The position numbers and the translations under genes are program-made. From Vreelandella sedimenti (lineage in GTDB: Bacteria > Pseudomonadota > Gammaproteobacteria > Pseudomonadales > Halomonadaceae), in contig NZ_JACCGK010000008.1 in the NCBI RefSeq assembly GCF_013416325.1, forward strand, positions 62,001-126,000: a stretch of 64,000 nucleotides of DNA. Direction: 5' to 3'. The notes below the pieces were generated by a model that had not been told where the DNA came from, did no database searches, and saw only the letters and a program-made list of their open reading frames with translations. Within the stretch, counting starts at the first letter, position 1, and each line of letters opens with the position of its first letter. Of the stretch, positions 58,776 through 64,000 are shown one piece after another.

Positions 58776-59909
58776 TCAAGTCGAACTCATCAGCAACCGG
58801 CGGTAAGCCTCACGCCAAGCGGGCCACTCCCAAGCGGTGGTATCAAGGCGTTCAGGGCGAGCCGCAGGATCGGTGAGCCAAGCACTGAGCCGGTCGTAAA
58901 GCCCTACCCGGGTACCGTCATAGCGATAGGCAGGCGGATAAAGCGCCGGGAAGCAGAGCCGATCGGGTACCAGTGGCAACGCCCCGTGCTGGGCCGCTTC
59001 CATGATCGCCAAACCCTGAAACTCATGCCAAGTGGTCGAAACCACAATGTTCGCGCTATCCAACAACTCACGGTACGCCACCTCCGGCTGTGGTCCCCAA
59101 GCCACAATATGCTTGGCTAAGCGCTGCTCAGCCTCGACAAAAATAGCGGGGACTTGGCGGAAACGCTGACCAAGCACCGCCAGTTCAAATGCTACTCCGG
59201 CTTCGCTTAACGCAAACAGCACGGCGAAGAAGTCGTCGGGATTTTTGTCATACTCCCAGCGGTGATTCCAAACAATTCGCTGTGGCACCGTTTTTTGAAA
59301 AGCCGTTTGCTGGCAAGGTGCTAAGTTTTTAGATGCTAAGTTTTTAGATGCTAAGTTTTCAAGTGCTACGTTTTTAGGTGCTAAGCTATCAGGAATGGGC
59401 ACTGGCAATACCATAGCCCGCTCGCGTATCGCTTCCAGTGGCTTAGCTGCCGGAAGGTTTTCCGGCATTTTTTTCAAAAAAGCTCGCGCGCCATCAATAA
59501 AGGAGTCACGGTTATAGGCGCTGTTAAACGCCACGCTATCCGCCGCCAGCACCGTATACAGATTGACCATTTTGGCCTCTACTTGTGGCATTTGATCGCT
59601 CGACTCTGGATAGGCGAACTGGTTTTCATGAAAGTAGACGACCTTTTTTGCTCGACCCAGATGCGGGAACAGCCCCACCAGCGTCGCCAGGTCAACCATT
59701 GATGTGGCGAGCACCACATCAAACGACTGGCTGAGAGTATCGTGCTCTTTGAGCATCCAGCTCAGCGGATTGCCACGAATACGCCAAGCAAAATGACGCG
59801 GTGGCAGGCTCAGTTGCATCCACGACACCTCCTCAAGCTGCGCCATTAAACTTTGTGCCCAGTAGCGATGACTCACCGCTTCGTAGGCAGATAACAGGAG
59901 AACGCGCAT
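58776..59909 (-). CDS. GTDC1/QTMAN-like glycosyltransferase (tRNA-queuosine mannosyltransferase family, DUF3524)
   Basis: This 377-aa protein matches the DUF3524-glycosyltransferase family of human GTDC1 (QTMAN). Shared motifs include LSAYEAVSHRYWAQSL at the N-terminus, KKVVYFHENQFAYP (about 87-100) and VAFNSAYNRDSF (about 125-136). The GT4-type C-terminal half has RIVWNHRWEYDKNPDDFF and VSTTWHEFQGLAIMEAAQHG. QTMAN adds mannose to queuosine in tRNA-Asp; bacterial members are not well studied. A 5-residue repeat (NLASK-type) lies in the linker between the two halves. Confidence 0.85.
   Translation of the reverse strand: MRVLLLSAYEAVSHRYWAQSLMAQLEEVSWMQLSLPPRHFAWRIRGNPLSWMLKEHDTLSQSFDVVLATSMVDLATLVGLFPHLGRAKKVVYFHENQFAYPESSDQMPQVEAKMVNLYTVLAADSVAFNSAYNRDSFIDGARAFLKKMPENLPAAKPLEAIRERAMVLPVPIPDSLAPKNVALENLASKNLASKNLAPCQQTAFQKTVPQRIVWNHRWEYDKNPDDFFAVLFALSEAGVAFELAVLGQRFRQVPAIFVEAEQRLAKHIVAWGPQPEVAYRELLDSANIVVSTTWHEFQGLAIMEAAQHGALPLVPDRLCFPALYPPAYRYDGTRVGLYDRLSAWLTDPAARPERLDTTAWEWPAWREAYRRLLMSST
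59319..59393. repeat. Five tandem copies of a 15-bp repeat in the GTDC1-like gene
   Basis: Units TGCTAAGTTTTTAGA (59319, 59334), TGCTAAGTTTTCAAG (59349), TGCTACGTTTTTAGG (59364) and TGCTAAGCTATCAGG (59379) follow without gaps. The first two are identical and the rest diverge. They encode NLASK / NVALE-type pentapeptides in a linker, so copy-number change keeps the frame. Confidence 0.95.
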
Positions 59910-60134
59910 TTACAGCCCTAACAGCCAGATCAGTGGAACGCCATAACATGTTAAGCAATGGCAGAGAGGTGAGCAGTGTAACAAAGCGCGCTTGCTAGCT
60001 CTTTTGCAATAGCTCCCTGAACTTGCACGCATTCGGCCAAGGTCGTCTTGGCTGACCTGTTAGATCTATCTAGACTGCATCCATGCGGCTTTAAAACAAA
60101 TAAATGTTAAAACAAATAAAAGCAGGAGAGCTCC

Positions 60135-60509
60135 ATGGCTAAAGTGCTCGTCGTCGATGACGAACCCAACATTGTTTTATCGCTAGAATTTCTGATGGAG
60201 CAAGCAGGGTTTGAGGTCGTCACCGCCGAAGATGGTGAACAGGCCCTGGCAAGAGTGCATGATAGCCAGCCTGATCTACTGCTACTTGATATTAGCCTGC
60301 CGGGGATTAGCGGTTTTGACGTTTTAGAGCGACTGCGTAGCGAAGCGGCTACTGCCCAGCTTCCCATTATTATGTTGACCGCTCACGGACGCGATGTTGA
60401 GCGGGAAAAAGGCATGGCGCTGGGCGCCGATGATTACATCACCAAGCCCTTCTCTACTCAGTCGCTGGTCGAAAAAGTCAAAGCGCTACTCATTGAGGAG
60501 CAGCCATGA
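60135..60509 (+). CDS. Single-domain response regulator
   Basis: This 124-aa protein is a CheY-like receiver only: VDDEPN (acidic pair), [10 protein letters not shown] with the phospho-Asp (about 53), LTAH and YITKPFS with the conserved Lys. It has no output domain. The RBS AGGAGAG lies 6 nt before the ATG. Its stop overlaps the exonuclease start by 4 nt. The likely partner kinase is the symporter-type sensor downstream. Confidence 0.92.
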   Translation: MAKVLVVDDEPNIVLSLEFLMEQAGFEVVTAEDGEQALARVHDSQPDLLLLDISLPGISGFDVLERLRSEAATAQLPIIMLTAHGRDVEREKGMALGADDYITKPFSTQSLVEKVKALLIEEQP

Positions 60510-62566
60510 CCCGAGGCGGGCTGCCCAAACGTCAGCGCCTGATGGGCCTCTGGCTACTTCTTAGCGGGATCAGCCTGCTGGGTGGGGCCATTTTTGCCGC
60601 CTGGCTGGATGCGAAGCTCGCTCCTACAGGCGTAACGCGCATCTCCCTCTGGCTAGGCAGCTTCTCCGGTGGCGCGACGATTTTTTTAGTCGGTTTGCTG
60701 CTTGAGCGCATGCTGTTTACCCCGCTGCGCCATTTACAGGTGCAACTGGCGCGCCTGGTCGCCAACCCGGACGCCCGGGACGAGCACCCACCCGAAGGTT
60801 GGCTAAAAGGATTGGGGCCCGACCTACGTCGAGTACGTGAAAGCTGGCGATCAGATCGCAGTCGTCTCGCCACCGCTCACGCTGACGGCGCCCGCAGCGC
60901 TGCACGCATTCGCCAGGAGCTGGAAACGCTGCTGCAAGTACTCGAAACGCCGCTGCTACTGTGCGATCACCACCGCCGCCTCATGCTGTTCAATCAGGCA
61001 GCCGAGAACTTTTTTGAGGGTAATACCGGGTTAGGGCTAGGAAAACGCCTGGAGGCGCTGCTGCCGGTAGCGAGCTTACAGCAAGTACTCGGCCAACTAC
61101 CTAATGACGGCTCCCCGCGCGAGTTACTCGCTCCCTGTGATGACCGCTGGCTCAAAGTGATTTTACGCCGCGTACCGGGTAGCGATGGCGAAACACTGCT
61201 GACATTTAGTGACGCCACCGCCTCATGGTCGAGTGAGATGGGCGTTAGAGCGGAGCTGGCGGCCATGCTGACACCGCTTCGCCAGCATACTGCCAGCCTG
61301 ACCAGCGCTGCTGATGCCCTGGTACAACTGCGCGGTCAAAATGACGTCAGCACCTCGTCTTTACGCCAGCGTTTTGAGCGGGTAATCCACGAGGAAGGTG
61401 TTACGCTCGGTGACAACGTGGCTAAAATTGGCCAGCTACTTGATGACATGCAGCACCAGGGCGAGCGCTTAACCCCCATGTGGTCAAATGACTTCTGGCA
61501 AGCATTGGATGAGCGCCTAGACCCGGAGCACCGCTTAATCACCCCGGTGGGTATGCCTGCCTGGTTTAAAGGCGACGCCCCAGCGCTGATTGCGCTGTTC
61601 GACTCTTTAGTCAAGCACCTCAATACCCATCTGCCTGACAGTGGCTTTGAGGGTGAGATATGCTTGGGCAATAAACGCGTCTACCTCGACCTTATTTGGC
61701 GCGGCAAAGCGATCCCTGAGCACGAGCTGGCAGAGTGGCGCCAGCAACCGCTAAACTCTCTGCCATTGACGCCAAGCGTCGCTGATGTACTGCGCCAGCA
61801 CGCCAGCGATATCTGGAGCCTTGCCGACGATGACAGCGTTCATTCACGCCTGCGACTTCCCCTGCCCGCCATGGAGCGCGTCGGCGCCCCACGAGAAATC
61901 GCCCCGCCGCGTCCTGAGTTCCATGACTTTGGCATTGCCGACCTTCCTCCACCAGATGAAGCGCTGGCCAGCCGAACACTGCGCAGCCTGGAAATAGTCG
62001 CCTTTGATACGGAAACCACCGGGCTTGAGCTACGCCGAGGCGACACCGTCATCAGTCTTGGCGCCTGCCGCGTGGTCAACGCCCGTTTATTGGCAAGCGA
62101 GGTCTTCGATCAAAAAGTTGATCCGCAGCGGCCAATCCCACCGGCTAGCACCGCGATTCACGGCCTTACCGATGCCGATGTGGTCGGTGCGCCACCGCTG
62201 GATATTGTGCTTACCCGCTTTCGTGATTATGTCGGCGAAGCCGTCTTGCTGGCCCATAACGCCGCCTTTGATCTACTTGCCATTAGCCACAAAGGGGTCG
62301 TTTTTGATATCCCTGTGATCGACACCCTGCTGATTTCAAGGGCACTGGACGAAGCACTCGATGGGCATGATCTGGATAGCCTTGCCCAGCGCTATGATCT
62401 GGCTTTTCCGCCGGGCACCCGCCACACTGCATTAGGCGATGCCCGTGTTACCGCCGAGCTATGGCTAGCTTTGCTGCCCCGCTTAGAAGCCCGCGGCGTC
62501 GATACCCTCGAGCAGTTGTTAGCGCTGCAAGCCAACGCCTTCGACCGACAGGATGCCAGTGCCTAA
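60506..62566 (+). CDS. Membrane-anchored PAS-like and DnaQ-type 3'-5' exonuclease
   Basis: This 686-aa protein has two N-terminal membrane spans (about 12-32 and 50-70). A HAMP/PAS-like region (about 135-245; [21 protein letters not shown]) and a degenerate kinase-like helical section follow. The C-terminal DEDDh exonuclease domain (about 495-680) has [20 protein letters not shown] and [14 protein letters not shown], all catalytic residues present. Such proteins occur beside CrbS/MxtR-type sensors in gammaproteobacteria. The target nucleic acid is unknown. Confidence 0.85.
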   Translation: MTRGGLPKRQRLMGLWLLLSGISLLGGAIFAAWLDAKLAPTGVTRISLWLGSFSGGATIFLVGLLLERMLFTPLRHLQVQLARLVANPDARDEHPPEGWLKGLGPDLRRVRESWRSDRSRLATAHADGARSAARIRQELETLLQVLETPLLLCDHHRRLMLFNQAAENFFEGNTGLGLGKRLEALLPVASLQQVLGQLPNDGSPRELLAPCDDRWLKVILRRVPGSDGETLLTFSDATASWSSEMGVRAELAAMLTPLRQHTASLTSAADALVQLRGQNDVSTSSLRQRFERVIHEEGVTLGDNVAKIGQLLDDMQHQGERLTPMWSNDFWQALDERLDPEHRLITPVGMPAWFKGDAPALIALFDSLVKHLNTHLPDSGFEGEICLGNKRVYLDLIWRGKAIPEHELAEWRQQPLNSLPLTPSVADVLRQHASDIWSLADDDSVHSRLRLPLPAMERVGAPREIAPPRPEFHDFGIADLPPPDEALASRTLRSLEIVAFDTETTGLELRRGDTVISLGACRVVNARLLASEVFDQKVDPQRPIPPASTAIHGLTDADVVGAPPLDIVLTRFRDYVGEAVLLAHNAAFDLLAISHKGVVFDIPVIDTLLISRALDEALDGHDLDSLAQRYDLAFPPGTRHTALGDARVTAELWLALLPRLEARGVDTLEQLLALQANAFDRQDASA

Positions 62567-62775
62567 TGAAACCGTTCGGTGTTAAATCACGCCAAACAGA
62601 GCGCCTAATGGCTCTGGTGGCGATTGCACTGCTACTTTTCTGCCCGCCGCTGATTATCGTGGTGGATCGCCTTCCCGCGTTTAGCGTGGGCTGGCTACCG
62701 CTCTATCTATTTATCGCCTGGGCTGGGGTGATCGGCTTAACCGCCTGGCTGATGGAACAGCGTGCAGGCCGCTAA
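62566..62775 (+). CDS. Small membrane protein, likely partner of the symporter-type sensor
   Basis: This 69-aa protein ([19 protein letters not shown]...) has two hydrophobic segments (about 13-32 and 39-60). Its ATG overlaps the exonuclease stop (TAATG), and it ends 2 nt before the sensor gene ATG. Position and size resemble the small subunits encoded ahead of solute:sodium symporters. No specific family is assigned. Confidence 0.7.
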   Translation: MKPFGVKSRQTERLMALVAIALLLFCPPLIIVVDRLPAFSVGWLPLYLFIAWAGVIGLTAWLMEQRAGR

Positions 62776-62777
62776 CC

Positions 62778-64000
62778 ATGCGTAGTGAGGCGATTATCCT
62801 CGGCACCGCTTTTGGCTACTTGGCGCTGCTGTTTGTGGTCGCCGCCTGGGGCGACCGGCGGGCGGAGCAGGGACGCTCCATCATTGGCTCGCCAACGGTA
62901 TATGCCCTTTCTATTGCTGTTTACTGCACGGCCTGGACGTTCTACGGCAGCGTAGGGCGCGCCACTGAGTATGGCCCCAGTTTTATGCTCATCTATCTGG
63001 GGCCGACGCTGGCGATGCTGCTGGCCCCTTTTGTTATACGCAAGATGGTACGCATTGCAGCGCGGCAACGAATCACCTCAATTGCCGACTTTATCAGTGC
63101 CCGCTACGGCAAAAGCACCAGCTTAGGCGCACTGGTTGCCCTAATGGCGCTGATTAGTATCACCCCCTATATTGCCCTGCAGTTAAAAGCCATCACTGTT
63201 AGCCATGCAGTACTGATCAATTATCCCCGCGCGGCCGACACTACGTTGGTGGATGAACACTTCTGGATGGACAAGTCCCTGTGGGTCGCCCTGGTGTTGG
63301 CGGTGTTTATTATTCTGTTTGGCACACGCCACCTGGATGCCAGCGAGCGCCATGAAGGCATGGTGGCAGCGATCGCCGTGGAATCTATCGTTAAGCTGGT
63401 AGCCTTCATGGCCGTTGGCGTGTTCGTGGTGTTTGTGATGTTTGAAGGCCCCGCCGCGCTGTTTGCTCAGGTAGCGGCCACCCCCGCCCTTGTCGATAGC
63501 ATGCGGTTGAATAGTGTTCCGGGTGGGGGCACCGGCTGGGTGGGCATGCTGGTGCTGGCCTTTTTGGCCTTCTTAACCTTGCCTCGCCAATTCCAGGTAT
63601 TGGTGGTGGAGAATGTCGATGAGCAGCACTTAGCCAGAGCAAGCTGGCTATTCCCCCTCTACATGTTGCTGATCAATCTGTTCGTTATTCCCATTGCGCT
63701 GGCTGGTCTGCTGTTAGGCGTCAGCGCAGGTGATCCGGACAGCTTCGTGCTCACGCTGCCGCTCTCAGCAGGTTTAGAAGGGCTGCCGCTACTGGTCTTT
63801 ATTGGTGGCCTATCTGCGGCGACAGGTATGGTGATTGTGGAGACAATCGCGCTTTCCACTATGGTTAGCAATCAGTTGGTGATGCCACTGCTGCTGCGCT
63901 CACGGCGACTGCACCTGAGTACCAAAGGGGAGCTTGCCGGCTGGCTGCTGGGTATTCGGCGCATCGCTATCGTGCTAATTCTACTGCTAGGCTATCTCTA
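62778..64000 (+). CDS. Solute:sodium symporter-type sensor kinase (CrbS/MxtR-like), N-terminal part
   Basis: The gene runs off the right edge after 407 codons, all of them a SLC5-type membrane domain with about 10-12 spans: VYALSIAVYCTAWTFYGSVG, YLGPTLAMLLAPFVIRKMVR, FISARYGKSTSLGALVA, FLTLPRQFQVLVVEN. This sequence pattern is that of symporter-histidine kinase fusions such as CrbS/MxtR, which control acetate use. The kinase part would be to the right, outside the window. A plain symporter is the alternative, but the gene neighbours favour the sensor. Confidence 0.82.
   Translation, partial: MRSEAIILGTAFGYLALLFVVAAWGDRRAEQGRSIIGSPTVYALSIAVYCTAWTFYGSVGRATEYGPSFMLIYLGPTLAMLLAPFVIRKMVRIAARQRITSIADFISARYGKSTSLGALVALMALISITPYIALQLKAITVSHAVLINYPRAADTTLVDEHFWMDKSLWVALVLAVFIILFGTRHLDASERHEGMVAAIAVESIVKLVAFMAVGVFVVFVMFEGPAALFAQVAATPALVDSMRLNSVPGGGTGWVGMLVLAFLAFLTLPRQFQVLVVENVDEQHLARASWLFPLYMLLINLFVIPIALAGLLLGVSAGDPDSFVLTLPLSAGLEGLPLLVFIGGLSAATGMVIVETIALSTMVSNQLVMPLLLRSRRLHLSTKGELAGWLLGIRRIAIVLILLLGYL

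Noticed and set aside
1..64000. CRISPR arrays and insertion sequences
   Set aside because: No regularly spaced repeats with unique spacers and no transposase-like protein were seen. The 12-bp and 15-bp repeats lie inside genes without spacers.

Overview
The window reads as a chromosomal stretch of a moderately GC-rich gammaproteobacterium. The best guess is a Halomonadaceae member (Halomonas/Vreelandella type). This is inferred from the gyrA-serC-pheA-(tyrA-aroA fusion)-cmk-rpsA order, an MvaT-type H-NS protein, a type IV pilin next to pilBCD-coaE-yacG, and an Rsx (Rnf-like) operon with nth. No rRNA or other direct taxonomic marker is present.

Region 1 (1-12.5 kb) is accessory and defence-like. 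On the minus strand lies part of a BREX type 1 phage-defence operon: brxA, brxB, brxC, a Schlafen-type AlbA_2/ATPase-like gene, and the first 83 codons of pglX, which runs off the left edge. Next come an LprI-like secreted protein, a JAMM/MPN-domain protein with no ubiquitin-like partner nearby, and about 660 bp of apparently decayed sequence. A tight plus-strand cassette follows: a metallopeptidase-like protein that has lost its catalytic Glu, a WYL regulator, a gamma-glutamylcyclotransferase-like protein and an OGFr-domain protein.

Region 2 (12.5-23.8 kb) is one long minus-strand amide-utilisation operon: amiC-amiR, a five-gene urea/amide ABC transporter (urtABCDE/fmd type), formamidase fmdA, a double-domain nitrilase and an amidase-signature hydrolase. 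The leader of amiC holds a strong intrinsic terminator preceded by two small hairpins. This fits ANTAR (AmiR) antitermination of the whole operon.

Region 3 (23.8-25.4 kb) is gene-poor. It has an excisionase-like HTH gene, paired direct repeats and tRNA-Pro(GGG), and may be the scar of an integrated element.

Region 4 (25.4-35.5 kb) holds an IMPase-family phosphatase, a CigR/RcnB-like protein, pilA, pilBCD, coaE, yacG, a Tus-like protein, a small coiled-coil protein resembling the MvaT oligomerisation domain, an AraC/GyrI-type regulator and mvaT.

Region 5 (35.8-51.1 kb) is housekeeping: rpsA, cmk, tyrA-aroA, pheA, serC, gyrA and fadM on the minus strand, then rdgC, an acyltransferase, a small conserved protein and metG on the plus strand.

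Region 6 (51.2-64 kb) holds a CHASE4-GGDEF diguanylate cyclase whose stop overlaps rsxA, then rsxABCDGE and nth. A convergent queuosine-mannosyltransferase-like gene follows. The last block is a response regulator, a membrane-anchored DnaQ-type exonuclease, a small membrane protein and the start of a symporter-type (CrbS/MxtR-like) sensor kinase that runs off the right edge. No insertion sequence or CRISPR array was seen.
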